The notes beneath the pieces were generated by a model that was not told where the DNA came from, searched no databases, and worked only from the letters and a program-made list of their open reading frames with translations. Below, piece after piece: positions 31,956 through 64,000 of a stretch of DNA of 64,000 nucleotides; position 1 is the stretch's first letter, and each line of letters opens with the position of its first letter. The position numbers were made by a program, and so were the translations under genes. This DNA comes from Diphasiastrum complanatum (taxonomy: Eukaryota; Streptophyta; Lycopodiopsida; Lycopodiales; Lycopodiaceae): positions 36,020,611-36,084,610 of the forward strand of contig CM055096.1 of assembly GCA_029204225.1 (NCBI GenBank), given 5' to 3'.

Positions 31956-34600
31956 AAATGGTGCAATAGGTTCAATAATTGAAGATTTAGATGTTGTAAT
32001 GACCTTATTGTCTAGCTTGCCATTCTCTTATGAAAACTGGGTGATGATGATTTCTACACACTCTGATATAACTTTGTCCAGAGTCATTATGTTGCTGTAG
32101 CAGGAGACCTGAAGGAATGGAGCATTCTCATCCTCCATCAACGACTCTCAGACTTTGTTCTCCAAGAAGAACACAAAGAAGCAACAGAAGAAAAAACTTC
32201 TCAGACAATTCGACATCAATCAGAAGCAGTCACAGAAGCAAGGTCTGACTCAGAATCAACAACCCGCTCAATACAAAAGAAGATTATTCTACAACTACTA
32301 CAACTGGACAAACCACTAAATTTAGGACTACCAAATCTTAAAATTCAATAACAACAACAACAAGCAACCGGATCAACAAGCCAATGCAGCCAACAACACG
32401 AAGCAGAATATCGAAGACGACAACGAGCATTGAGCCTTCGTGGTGAATCATCACCATGTCGAACAATGGGAAGAATGATTCCTCAATTCTGGAATGACGT
32501 AGCACATGATGAGCCATCAAGAATGGTTTATCGACTATTTGGCCTAAAGCACCAAGAAGTTCGTTAACCTCAGAGACAACCGCTCCCATACAATCGAAGG
32601 TGAAGGTACTATCAGATTGAATTTTCAAAATGAGTTGTCGATTCTGATACCAAATGTACTGTATGTCCCGAACCTGACGACAAATCTATTGTCGATCAAT
32701 CAAATCACTAATTTAGGACATAAGTATGTAAAATTCTTGATAAATGTAAGAGAGTTCTTGCACTCAGAAAGAGGCAAAAATATCTCTATGGGCTCAATCA
32801 GTATTTTTCTGCGACTGATTGTGCTTTAAGTAGTTGATCATCTATTAACAAAGCATCAATTTGGCATTATAGACGTGTCCACCTTAATTATATATCGATT
32901 GCTAACATGTCTAAGCACTCTTCAGTTCTTGATTTAGACTATCAAATCGTCAACCCTCCCGTATGTCAGAGTTGTATGATAGGAAAACAAACAAGAAGGC
33001 CATTTAAGTCGAATAAAAAACACATATCTAAAGATTTGCTTGACATTGTACATACTGATATATGTGGCCCAATGTAGACACCATCACTGCTTGGTGCAAA
33101 ATTCTTTCTTACATTTGTTGATGACTATTCTATATTTTATGAACCCCACAGTTGAATGGACTGGTCGAAAGGAAGAACAAGACCTTAGTCCAGTTTGCCA
33201 AATGCATGATCACTCATGTTTCGTTGCCCAAATCGTTCTGGCAACATATTGTATGAACAACAGCCTACGTGCATAATCGATGTATTACTAAAGGCCTACC
33301 TGACAGCAAAACCCCTGATGAAATTTGGACAGGCTCCAAATCTTCATTGAAACATTTGGGAGTATTTGGATGCACTGCCTATGCTCATGCTCCAAAGGAC
33401 AGCAGAAAGAAATTAGATGAGCGTTCATTCAAAACTATTTTCAGTGTTGGATATTGTTCTTCTAACAGAATGTATTGACTATACAATATTGAAACATGTA
33501 AAGTTTTCACTAGCAAGGATGTGACTTTTATTGAAGGTCATTCTATTGATTTAAAGGACAAGGACCAAATTCAGTCTACAACTTCTGCCCCAACAACTGA
33601 TACATATGGAGATACCATTTCTATTCCTTCAAGCAATCACCTTGTATAGTCAGATTCAGAGGACGATAAAGAATCTACAATTCAGGAGCAGCCGACACAA
33701 CCTACACAAAGTCGAATTTCGCAGCCAAAAGCCTCAACCAGAAGATCAATGAGAATTTGAACTCAGCCTGTCCGATACACTGATGATTTTGCTCACTATT
33801 CTATTTAGGAGCCAACCACAACCAAAGAAATACTATCACAAGTAGATTCAGATCTTTGGAAAGAAGCTATGGACAAGGAATACAACTCATTGTTGAGGAA
33901 CGACACATGGATTGTTACCAAGCTGGCAGTAGACAGAAAGGTAATCGACTATAAATGGATTTTATATAAAGCAGATGCCAGTATCGACAAAAGAAAAGCT
34001 CGACTCGTGGCAAGGGGATCTTACAAATTCCCAATATCGACTACTTCGGAACCTTTAGCCCGGTAGTCCAACATATCTCCATTCGACTGCTACTATCTAC
34101 GTTGTTGCAGCTAATCTTGAGATATACCAGATGGATGTACAAACAACATCTCTCAATGGAGTTATCGAGGAGGACATTTATATGATCCAGCTAGAAGGCT
34201 ACATCCTCAATGGTTGAGAAGATCGGGTATGCAAACTCCACAAAGCTTTGTACGTCTGAAACAATCATCTAGAGCATGGTTTCATTGAATCAACACCTTT
34301 TTGATTGATCATGAATTCGAACCTAGCTCTGCAGACTATACTGTCTATTTCAAAGTTGTCAGCATTGTACGTGGATAATACGTTGCTTTTTAACAACAAT
34401 ATCGAGCTGACAAAAGGACACCAAGAGGATGCTAGCCCAAGATTTCGAGATGACAGACCTTGGAGAAGCACATTATTGTCTCGGGATTCAGATCCACAGA
34501 GACAAAAACAAAACATTCGGCGGCTTAACAATACCTTCATCACGTCTGGACAAAATTTCTAACAGAACCAGATACTGTCCGAAAGCGACTGCTAACAGCA
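31956..34600 (+). pseudogene. Ty1/copia element E, degenerate gag-pol
   Basis: In order and with many stops and frameshifts: gag tail (EDLDVVMTLLSSLPFSYENW, about 31960-32030), Gln/Lys-rich linker, the region before protease, a protease-to-integrase stretch (LIPNVLYVPNLTTNLLSINQ, about 32640), integrase pieces (GLVERKNKTLVQFAKCM; SSLKHLGVFGCTAYAHAPKD, about 33340), the linker, and reverse transcriptase (KARLVARGS; SRAWFH; about 34000-34560). The gag N-terminus is absent. It shares its lineage with copia D and the gag pieces at 7284 and 10420. There is no intact catalytic core, so it is an old copy. Confidence 0.85.
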
Positions 34601-35190
34601 CGTAGTGCCGTAATGCTATTTGTAAAGTGACTAAGCATTCTTTTAATTAGTTAGCCATGTGTATATATCCAGCAACTTATCAGTTGCTCGGTTAGATGTT
34701 CAATAGATGCTCAAAAACTCGATCAGACCTCCAGAGCGTGATTATTTGTTCTTTTTCTATGTTATTACAGAGTATTGTTTCAGAAAGAACGCGACTATGT
34801 CTGTATCATAGACCTATATTTCTTCACGACTGAATAATCAATGTTCCATTAATCTAGGTTGTGCATGTTGTGCTGAATGCTCACTTATTTATCTGTTCCG
34901 TTCGTTTCTTGCTTGCAGACAAATTATTTGTAGATTAAATTGCTTCATATGACTGATAGTCTACATCGATCGTAATGCTATGAGTTCTGGACTAAAACAT
35001 TTCCGCAAAGCGCCAAATCTGTAAATTAATATAATTCGTGCATGGCTACGGAATCAATCGCGTAGATCCAGTGACTCCGAAGCTGTTAACAAGTTTGAAC
35101 TATCGAAGTCGGGCTGAATCCGCGATAGACGTAGTTGCATGCACTTGAGGGATACTCGACTCGGTCGCGACACATTTCTTCGACAGTTGG
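34601..35190 (+). repeat. Possible 3' LTR of copia E
   Basis: The stretch follows the reverse-transcriptase remnant. It has a TATATA near 34663, and its last 80 bp resemble 10224-10310, which lies just upstream of the gag fragment of the same lineage. That placement fits an LTR end, but no start, target duplication or polypurine tract could be fixed. Confidence 0.4.
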
Positions 35191-37420
35191 TTGTGACCTT
35201 CCTTAGCCAATTTCATTCATTTTTCTTATTAGTGAGAGCTACGCGCGTTTAAGTAAAAATACTTTTGTAAAAACAACATAACATTTGATTTGCATATTAG
35301 AAATACACTTTTGGAGCAACGTATTTTCAATTGCTACTATTGCATGTCAATAATGGTTGTGCCCTCATCCAAATTGGTAGGTGCAAGCAACATCCATACT
35401 TCATCCACCATGGCTCCTCTTTGTGTTTGGTTATCTAAGTGAAGCCAACATCTAGTGGTGACTCATGCTTGGTGCATGCCACATCTTTAAGTACTTAAGT
35501 GAATATGTCACCTATTGTTAGTCATTCATGCGTTGTGAATGGCATACCTTTGCTAAGGACTTTGAAATCGTTAAAATATTGTCCTTTCACTTGTTTGCAA
35601 ATTGTTTTCACTTGTCCTTTAACTTGTTTGCAAATTGTAAGGCAAGGGACGATGCCCAACATAGGGATGTACTGCTAGGTAATGGCCGTTGGGAGGGCCA
35701 CTACTGCATAGAATTCAGGATTCAGGCAATGAATGGTGGAGGCCACAAGTTGTTTGAGAATCAGATTATAAATGTGGTAATGGCTCGCCGACTAATGCAT
35801 CTTGGTTTCCAGAGGACGTTCAAACTTGGGGCCAAAAAAACTTTAGATACCAAGCTAAGCAACCGAACCAACTGAACGAACCATGTTGGATTGGCCCCCG
35901 ACCAATGGAAGAATACTGCACTCAGTTGCTCATGGCAAAATTTATATTTTTTTTGGAGTAGTTATTGTTTTATTTGTTATAAAAAGGGCAAAAATTTGGG
36001 CCTTAGAGATGGGAAGATAATATAGGCCCAAAGAAAAGGCCTAGAAATCATGCCAATGAATAGGTTTCCATTGTCCACGTACCATGTTTCAAAATGTTAT
36101 CCCGTCTCTTCATGAATCCTGAACGGAGCCGCATCCCCGTCAGTCATTGTCAGCCATCAAGATGGCATTCCTTTCGCCCGTCAGTGCGGCAATTGCTTTG
36201 GTTCTGGTGGGAAGGTAGACCGTCGCCCGTCACGGCCGTCATGGTCTGACGCCGTTCCTTCGTCTTTTCCTTGGCTTTCTGTCCGTTCAATTTGCCCGCA
36301 AACTCATCCTCCCTCGGATATGGTTTTTCTGCGTTCTTCATAGTTTTCAATATGAGCTCGCGATTTCTGAAAAGCTTGCTGCTATGGTCGAAGGATCTTC
36401 ATGAATCCATGAAAAGAGGAAGAACAAGAAGAATTTTCTTCAGTTTTTGTGAATTATCTGCGCTATTGTGATTGAATCCATAGGCAGTTGTCTCTTCAGT
36501 TGACAATGATTTGCGCTTTTGGAGCGGTTAGCTCCGCTCGATTATCTGTTAAGGTTGCTGATGTTTTGAATTTCCAAAATTTGTTGCTGTGGACAAGGAT
36601 CTGCATGAATCCATAAGAAAGTACCTCTTCAGTTTTTGTCAATTATGTCGCTATTAAGCCGTTAGCTCCGGTCGATTTTGTGTTGTGGCGGTTGATGCTT
36701 TTGAAATCTTATGCCTCGTATTTTCGTCATCCCCTGGAAAAGAATTGATCAACTCTCCATTGTCGTTTTTCAGGCAGAGCATCAAACAATTCTTAGCTCG
36801 TGATTGGTGTTCCTGGTTGCAAGTAGCTACTTCAATTACTATATTCGCACCCATTCTTACGGTGATCAATGTAAGCAGTAAAATTTCGGCCACGAATGAA
36901 GCTGATTTTTATACTTCGCATGCCTCTCAGGTATGCTTTTTCGGTGCTTTCAATGCCTATCTAGATTACGAGAGTTTTGAAGGCAGTACGAGACATGGCA
37001 CTTATTTCATTATATCTTCTTCTCAAATATTTGTGTCAACGTTGCCATGCTGTGTGTTGTGTATAAATGTTGGATACTTCCGACAAAATTCACATTAATT
37101 TTGATTCTGTTATTGCATTTGCCGAGTAGAAGTAATGCATCTGTCTACATATTCTATCAACGTAGTGCCCTGGTGGCCATTTCAGATTGTTGTGAACGAT
37201 GCTAACTTGCTGGTGATTACATTTGTAACAAAAGGAATATTGTGTAGTGAAGTTGTATCAAAGCGTTAAGTCGTCGGTCTGTGTGAATTATGCAGGAGTT
37301 TGCTATTCGCAGATATATTTAAAGGTCTATAGTCTATACGGCCGACAATTGATGCGTTAAAAATATCACGATTGTCTTTATTAATTCGGATTTCAACTAT
37401 CCATCAAGCTTGTGTTCTAA
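35191..37420 (+). promoter_or_regulatory. Upstream region of NADK2, probable promoter and 5' leader
   Basis: No conserved coding sequence was found. From about 36120 the sequence is richer in G+C and CG dinucleotides than the transposon DNA to the left, as expected near a plant transcription start. An open frame at 36685-37098 has no recognisable domain and partly overlaps the duplicated segment, so I leave it out. A TAA sits directly before the NADK2 ATG (37418-37420), so that frame cannot extend upstream without splicing. The transcription start was not identified. Confidence 0.4.
36376..36710. repeat. Diverged tandem duplication upstream of NADK2
   Basis: Two units share landmarks in the same order: AAGGATCT(T/G)CATGAATCCAT, CTTCAGTTTTTGT(G/C)AATTAT, CGCTATT, GTTAGCTCCG(C/G)TCGATT and GATG(C)TTTTGAA. 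The first spans about 36376-36573 and the second about 36579-36710, which is shorter. Confidence 0.65.
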
Positions 37421-57290
<19,870 letters not shown>

Positions 57291-58870
57291 ACTCTGTAAA
57301 CTTTTTTGGTAGCTCTGCTCCAACTAATCAGCAAAATGGAGGAGTTTGTATTGTACAAATTTATCTTGAAGTGGGTTTCACTAGTTTGCCTGCTACATTG
57401 CCTGTTATATAAGTTGTTGAGCTGGGTAAGAGTTTCTGATACATGGAGGTCAGCATCATAGCCAGTTATCAAGTATAGAAAGATTGCAAAGGCAGCCAAC
57501 ATTTAAGAATTTGTCCTAGAGGCAGAGCTGGGGAAAAAGAATTGATATGCAACAATAGTAATTAGGTAAACTGCTTGCTGAGTCTCTCTTGGACTCGTTG
57601 TATCATATTGTTGTTACTTCAGAAAGCTACCCTAGCATATCCTCTGAAATATGTAGAGAACGTCTATTGCCATGTCAGATTTAGTGGCACTTGGTTTTGT
57701 CTGAAAATGATGGCCAGCTCATGGCTTTTATTAGCGATTGAGATAGAATTAGTCTGTCTATAAGTGTAACATCTTCATTTATCACACGGCAGCCTTCAGT
57801 CATTCATATAATCCCATCAAATAAATTGTTCATTCGTATACATGACTTGGGATCTTTTTTTTTCGTGGAGAATTTCATGACTTACAATTCTTGTTTGGCT
57901 GGATCTGATGAGGTATATTAATACTTGGTGGGGTTCGCAGTTTATCAAGGTGGATGAATCAGATATGGCTTTGGTCTAAGCATTATCACATTTGAACTTA
58001 AAATTCAATTTTAACATGAAAGTTCAAATAACCTCGTTGCATGCTGGAAACTAGACGACATTCAAACCTGTAGATAGCTGTTTGGGTAAATTGATATTCA
58101 TGGCCAAAAGAAACATATTGGTAACAAAGTTAAGAATCCAAGAATCCACTAGGAAATATTTTCATCTTAAAAGATTTTTCCTTGCCTTTATGTACACGGA
58201 CAATGAAACCTCCTACCATGGCAAAATTCTGATTGAAATGCAAAATGAAGGGTGCAAATTTTGTAGCTAAAAGCAGTGTGCAATGAATGGGCTTTCAATT
58301 GTTATTTTTATTTTTATTATACTAGAAGTATATACATTTGCACATACTTAAAAGAAACTACGACCCAAAAGTGACCAGACTAATGCCTGCTCATCTATAA
58401 GTGGTGGGTGAGCTGGTTAGGACTTTTCTTTCCTCTGCTTCGGGTTGGGAGTTATACCACAGATGAAGCCATATAAGATAAGAAAATTGCCAGACTGATA
58501 CAAAATAGATTGCTAAGCATTTGAACTCTACTACTTCTTGACCTCTAAGAGTCATGCCTCAAGAACTTTCAAAAAACATTTGGATCTTAAACATAGAAAT
58601 TGATAAACCCAACCCCTAGTAGTAACAAAAAATTGCACCCTACATGAAAAGGTGGCGGAGCATCTCTCTCTTCACTGGTGCCTGCCTCGTCTTGTTTATC
58701 AAACATGGTGTTGTCTGTTATTTCAATCACCATTCTTCTCATGTCGACTGCAGATGGAGCTGCAGCTACAGCTCTTCTTCTATCTAATACAGTCAGTTCT
58801 TCTGACATAAGCACACTATGATGGTGACACAGATGAGAAATATGTGCGTGGAAGGTAGCGAACTTGCCGT
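57291..58870. other. NADK2 3' UTR and downstream intergenic sequence
   Basis: No further gene is supported. An antisense frame at 58587-58877 (about 96 codons) lacks any recognisable motif and runs into the tandem repeat, so it is not called. Confidence 0.4.
57820..57825 (+). terminator. NADK2: Candidate poly(A) signal of NADK2
   Basis: AATAAA about 530 nt past the stop codon. Closer near-matches exist, so this is only a candidate. Confidence 0.3.
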
Positions 58871-59071
58871 GCTTCACAGACCTATGGAATGCCTTGAATG
58901 CAATGCTTCAAAATTTATTTATTTTCTTCAAAGAATTCAATATATCGCCGATATTTGTCAAGAAAATAGTAGCTTCACAGACCTATGGAATGCCTTGAAT
59001 GCAATGCTTCCAAAATTTATTTATTTTCCATTCAAAGCAATATGTAGCCCACATTTGTCAAGAAAATAGTA
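58871..59071. repeat. 101-bp tandem duplication
   Basis: GCTTCACAGACCTATGGAAT begins at 58871 and 58972; both units end GTCAAGAAAATAGTA. Differences are concentrated in the second half. Confidence 0.9.
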
Positions 59072-59276
59072 CCAAAAAGAACACGATTTGAATACTTGCA
59101 AAAATTGCCGAATGTTGTTTAGAGTATCATTGATATTTTGTATCTTTTAGTAGGCATATAAAAATTGCGTTGAAAAATTGACTTCTCATTTACTTTCTCC
59201 CTGTAATCAATGGCATTGTCTCGTCGATAGGTAAATGCTGCGAATGAAGCTTCAATAACCTGCATGGTGATATTCC

Positions 59277-60650
59277 TCATTCCAAGCAAGTGGTCTGACT
59301 TACATCAGACTTAACCAACTGAAAGCTTCGTCACGAGCGCTGGAAGCCAACCTGGCGCCACGCCAAACTCGACAGTCATAAACAGGTAACTTCCACCCAA
59401 GCAAGCCATCCAACTCAGCCCGACAGGTTAGAGCCCATTTCCCAAGAGCTTAACCCATTCACGTTCATGCAAGGAACACTCAGAACCACAAGCCGCGATA
59501 GATATGGAGACAACCAGTTGCTGGACCAAATGGTCCCGACAGCATACCACTAGCGCCACGGACCGAATGGTCCCGACGGCATATTGCTGGCGTCCCGGGA
59601 TATGACCCTCAACTATGTGCCAAATTTAAAAGTTTGAAGCAACTGGCGCTTTTATCGAACACTGAAACCCAGAAGGTAATCAGAGTCAGTTTGAAGAAAA
59701 TCCCACTTTATTGATAAATCTGAGAAGGTTACATTTCAAGTGTGTGACTGTTGTAAAGCTGACTCGGGTGCACCCAGCGTGCCCTGTAAGACTCTAAGGG
59801 GTGACACTCTCTAAGGTCCCAGAGCAAGTTAGAACGTCAAGGACTGAGCCTCCGACCTGTGGTGAGCCAGTCAAGTAGTGTAGCGCAGGCATCCCAAAGG
59901 GAGTCGGGAACCACGACTTAGCTTCCCAGCCTTCAACTCTTGCCATCCAAACTCACTTGACATACAAGCAGCCAACTCGCCAACAAAGATCAGACTTAAC
60001 CAACTTGAAGTTCTGAAACCAACATTGAGATCCAACCTGGCACCATGCCAGATCGGGGGTCCCGATGTGGGTGACTTCCCTCCGCACCAGCCGCCCGACA
60101 TACATCAAACTTAACCAACTCGAAGCTTCGTTAGAAACGAGTAACATCCATTCCAAGCAAGCGGTCTGACTTACATCAGACTTAACCAACTGAAAGCTTC
60201 GTCACGAGCGCTGGAAGCCAACCTGGCGCCACACCAGACTGGACAGCCATAAACAGGTAACTTCCACCCAAGCAAGCCATCCAACTCAGCCGACAGGTTA
60301 GAGCCTGTTCCCCAAGAGCTTAACCCATTCACGTTCATGCAAGGAATACTCAGAACCACAAGCCGCAACAGATATGGAGACAACCAGTTCCTGGACCAAA
60401 TGGTCCCGACAGCACACCGCTGGTGCCACGGACCGAATGGTCCCAACAACATACCGCTGGCGTCCCGGGATACGACTCTCAACTATGTGCCCAATTAAAA
60501 AGTTTGAAGCGACCTTATAATTGGCGCTTTTACCGAACACTGAAACCCAGAAGGTAATTAGAGTTAGTTTGAGAAAAATCCCACTTTATTGATAAATTTG
60601 AGAAGGTTACATTTCAAGTGTGTGACCGACCCTAGTCTCCGGGGCGCTAT
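59277..60650 (-). repeat. R1 repeats, tandem pair (minus)
   Basis: Unit B (about 60650-59880, element orientation) is followed head-to-tail by unit A (59750-59277), with about 130 bp between them. CCAAGCAAG(T/C)GGTCTGACTT starts at 59282 and 60153, and the AATAAAGTGGG-type poly(A) signal region recurs near 59700 and 60580. Unit A stops where unit B continues into the AACTTAACCAACT-type block, so A is truncated. The same family lies inverted at 1-1125. Confidence 0.8.
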
Positions 60651-63600
60651 CACACACACCTCTCTCTTGTGACAAATTTTGAATGAAAGTTGATCAAAAC
60701 AGGGGCAAATTCAAGATGACCTAGCCATCTCACACAAAGAGACTAGCAAACTTTGGACCTAATAAGTTGACAAGTTTTTGTTGTGGAAAGGAAAGCTTGT
60801 TATAGACATTCTCTGGACCTGCAATGATGAGGAGACATAATGACTACGCTGACTTGTGTTACGTGTAAAGCAGCTGATCAACGAAGGAACTGCGAAAGTT
60901 GAGTCTTGCATGACAGACTTGGTACTTTGAATGAATACTAAGGGACAGTTCATGTTGAGATCGGACTAGTGCAAACTCTTGGTGCATTTGTCTGATTCAA
61001 AGAGAGCTACTTGAAGCCAAGCTAGATGTACACTTCTTGTTTTGACTGTGAGGCAACTGACCAGTGATGGAATTGTGAAAGTCAAGTTTTGCGCGACGGA
61101 CATGGTGCCTCAAACAAATGCGAAGAGATAGTTCATATGCGGATCAAACTGGTGCGACCCCTTGGCTCTGCACGAGGTCAATGGTTACATTTGAACTGAT
61201 TCAAAGACAGCTACTTCACGCTAAGTGAGAGGTGCGTTGCGAAGTACTCAATCTTTGCCTACCTTAAAGAGCCAAAAAGAAAAAGTATAAAGATCAGGCT
61301 GGGAAAAGGAGAGAAATCAAGGTGCAAAAGCAAGAAAGCATGGAATGGAACATAAAGTGGGCAATCAAATGATAAATCCTTTGGCTCAGGGAGACCTGAT
61401 ACATGTGCCGAACTGATCAAATCTGGAGCTCAGGGAGCTCAACACAAAGTGCATCAAGGACAAATCAGGAGCTCAAAGGAGTTCCAAAGTCAAAAGTCAG
61501 AAGCGACAGGGGCGAACATTTCACAAAAAGGCCTCTGTCCCCAATTAATAAGGTTCTTGGATTTTACGTAAGCGATATAAAATCTACGCTTTTCCCAGAT
61601 TTTTTTGCATAGAAGGCCCAACTTGTTCGATAGATTCTGATGCTTTTGGTTCGTTGGTTTCATAGCACTTCAAAAAATTAATATCAATGTCATTGGCTTT
61701 GAAAACATTATAAGAGCATATGATGACTCATCAGACGTGAAACTTATTGTGGACGCATACATAGCTTTCTTTGTCATCGTAACTATTTGAATAGGAACAA
61801 ATCGCTTCAAATGTTTAGGTCTGTTTCTACTGGCTACATCTGACATTCATTGTCACAAATACTATCAACTGCAACTGTAGAAATCCGATATCCTCGACAA
61901 CGACGCCAAAAAGAAAAGAATATGTCACAGGTAGCTTTTACTCAAGTTAGATACAATGTATAGTATAAATGGTTATCGTTTTTTAAAGAGGTAGCTTTTC
62001 AGAATATTTGTAGTTGATGATGCAGTTTATGTGCTTTAATTAAAAAATTTGGTTGCCAACACACATTCCCTTTGAATTGGTGACTAGTATCACCAATATA
62101 ACTTATGTTCTCCTCAATATATTTCTTAGAATGTTGATTAGACAATTCATATCGAACATGTTCCTTTTGTAACTATGAAACAATAAACTTGTTTGTTGAT
62201 TTGAAAATGTTCGTACCCTTAATTAAGTGTGTCAGACAAGATAATCAATCACTCTATCAAACAGAAATCAGATAAAGTTATTCCTTCAACAAGTCTCAGA
62301 ACAACTGAGAGAAACCTCGACTATCGATCCTCAACAATTGATTGGTCAAATCGAATAAATGGCTTCAGCTTTCGATTTATCGAATACAACACTATTGTGA
62401 TCATCTTTGGCAAAATTGGTAAGTTGTTGCCCCATTGATCATGGAGAAAGAAGTACGATTGAAAAAGAGCGAGAGTCAACAAAAACAACCTTCCCCAACA
62501 ACAAATTGCAAAAACATATGCATCCTTTAGTGAGTTCGCTTTAAGTTCACTAGTAGAATGAGACGTGCCTTTGAATGACTACTTATCAACTCGAAAGATT
62601 GGTGGAGTGCCGATGGAAATACACATCTGTAGTTGGAATGAAACGTAATCCTAAGAAATATCCAAATCACTCAAAGAAAGTGCATACAAAAACAGCTCTT
62701 CCAACTACCACAATTTTAGTCAATCTTTTTTCTATAAATCGACACATTGGTCAAGTGCACAAAAATTGAAGTAAATAGCATTGCCCTTTTCAACCTCCCA
62801 AGCATAAGTTGCTATCTAAAAAAATATGGATTCCCAATGCTGACCAAGAAGCAATGACTGTCAACAATGAATAAAATAAAAACTAAAATAAAAGCCAAAT
62901 CCAAGGACCATAATATGTACATTAGGGTTACCAAGTCGAGACAATACAAAATACTAGAAACAAAGCAAGCTCCTCAGCTTTTCACTTTTCTAAATTTTGA
63001 AATTAATCAACCTATAGCAATTGTGTAAAGACAACCATTAATTAGATTCTAAAATAGTTCCAGTTTTTCCACAATTAACTTACACTTGTAACCATTACAA
63101 AGTAGCAAAATAATTAATTTGCTTAATTAGTTCAGAATAAACATATCTATTGATACAAAAAGAAAACCTACAGATTTGAGAAGAAATCATCCATATTTGA
63201 AGGAATTGGAAGTATTTGAATATGAGGCATGGGAATTATGTCAACATGCTTACTAGAAATAGGACACACATTGCAGGTTCTTAATTCAATAACTTGACAA
63301 ACAAAGACAAAGTTGTTAGAGCATATAAAATATGAAATTTCAAAACGTTCTAGGAACTTGCAAAAAAATTCCTTCTTAGCATTCATTTAAGTATGCTTAC
63401 AACAACAAAAATCAAGTACGAGCATTGGAAGAGGGTACTTAGAAGATGGAAGACAAGTTTGTCCTCAAATTCAAAGCCACTATATAAAGAATCGTGTACT
63501 CCAACAGATTCTATAAAAAAATTGATTGAGCTTAATTACATTTCCACGCATCAGTTGAAGAACAAAAAGTAAAAAGTGGAAAGTTAGCCTAGAACCATGT

Positions 63601-64000
63601 TGTATTACAAGAAATAACATAGCCAAGTTAGCAAGATCAAAAGGTGGGAATTCTAGTGGACTATTAACTCTATCCTAGTTTGAATATCATGATCACTGTT
63701 GGCAACAAAAAACTACAAATTGATCACGCATAGATGATGACATGAGAAATCCTATTTAGACCGAAGAACGATATAAGCGACCATGAAAGGTAAGACAGTG
63801 TTAGCATGCTAAAAACTAGGTGAACTCCTAACGATTAGGTTCAATGTCATGGCCTAGCCAACGACAATCCTTTATACCAATTCAGGTTAAAACAAATGGG
63901 AAACAAGAATCTGGAGGGGGGGAAAAGGTCACGGATATCTTAAAACATCTTACAATGGATCTGATAAATTTGTCAGTGTAACATGCATGAGATCAATTTG
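60651..64000. other. Unassigned intergenic sequence
   Basis: AT-rich, especially after 61600. 60651-61500 may be interior of the R1 element (it adjoins unit B) but shows no gag or pol motif. Short frames at 61403-61612, 62229-62438 and 63168-63386 have no recognisable domain. No tRNA or rRNA gene noticed. Confidence 0.4.

Noticed and set aside
36685..37098. A 137-codon frame just upstream of NADK2
   Set aside because: No domain is recognised, it partly overlaps a duplicated non-coding-looking segment, and NADK2 has its own ATG preceded by an in-frame stop. It is most likely leader or promoter sequence.

Overview
This window looks like nuclear DNA of a land plant with a large, transposon-rich genome. 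It is AT-rich, holds one spliced chloroplast-type NAD kinase gene with an intron of about 11.6 kb, and carries many Ty1/copia and Ty3/gypsy LTR retrotransposons with tRNA-iMet-type primer sites, plus long GA/CT microsatellites. No plastid, bacterial or viral genome is seen. The diverged N-terminal half of the kinase and the long repeat-filled intron suggest a fern or a gymnosperm rather than an angiosperm. That is inference only.

Layout. 1-1.1 kb: a copy of an unclassified, LTR-like repeat (R1). 2.1-4.2 kb: a broken gene of unknown family on the minus strand, split by a solo LTR. 4.2-7.3 kb: a truncated copia element (A, minus). 7.3-13.4 kb: copia gag fragments and gypsy remnants, including an internally deleted chromovirus (G1) with a 5-bp target duplication. 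14.2-15.8 kb: a duplicated microsatellite block and a small intact gene of 75 codons (minus) with a plausible TATA box and poly(A) signal. 16.3-21 kb: degenerate copia element B (plus). 22.2-25.0 kb: 3' end of copia D (minus) next to the 3' end of a gypsy chromovirus G2 (plus). 25.3-31.4 kb: a complete, young copia element C with equal-length LTRs, a perfect 5-bp target duplication and an uninterrupted 1322-aa gag-pol frame. 32-34.6 kb: a degenerate copia element E (plus).

37.4-57.3 kb: the only large host gene, NADK2-like (plus), eight coding exons and 1199 aa as modelled here. Its sixth intron contains a hAT transposase relic, a gypsy gag remnant, a second gypsy LTR, a copia-D-type LTR relic, a gypsy reverse-transcriptase fragment and several microsatellites. 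57.3-64 kb: intergenic DNA with a 101-bp tandem duplication and a tandem pair of R1 repeats (minus).

Functionally, the host content is the NAD kinase (plastid NADP supply) and the small membrane-protein gene; the rest is mobile-element sequence. The least explained items are the unknown broken gene at 2.1-4.2 kb, the 75-aa gene, and the CACGTG-centred palindromes shared by LTRs of separate copia families. I found no convincing new multi-gene system.
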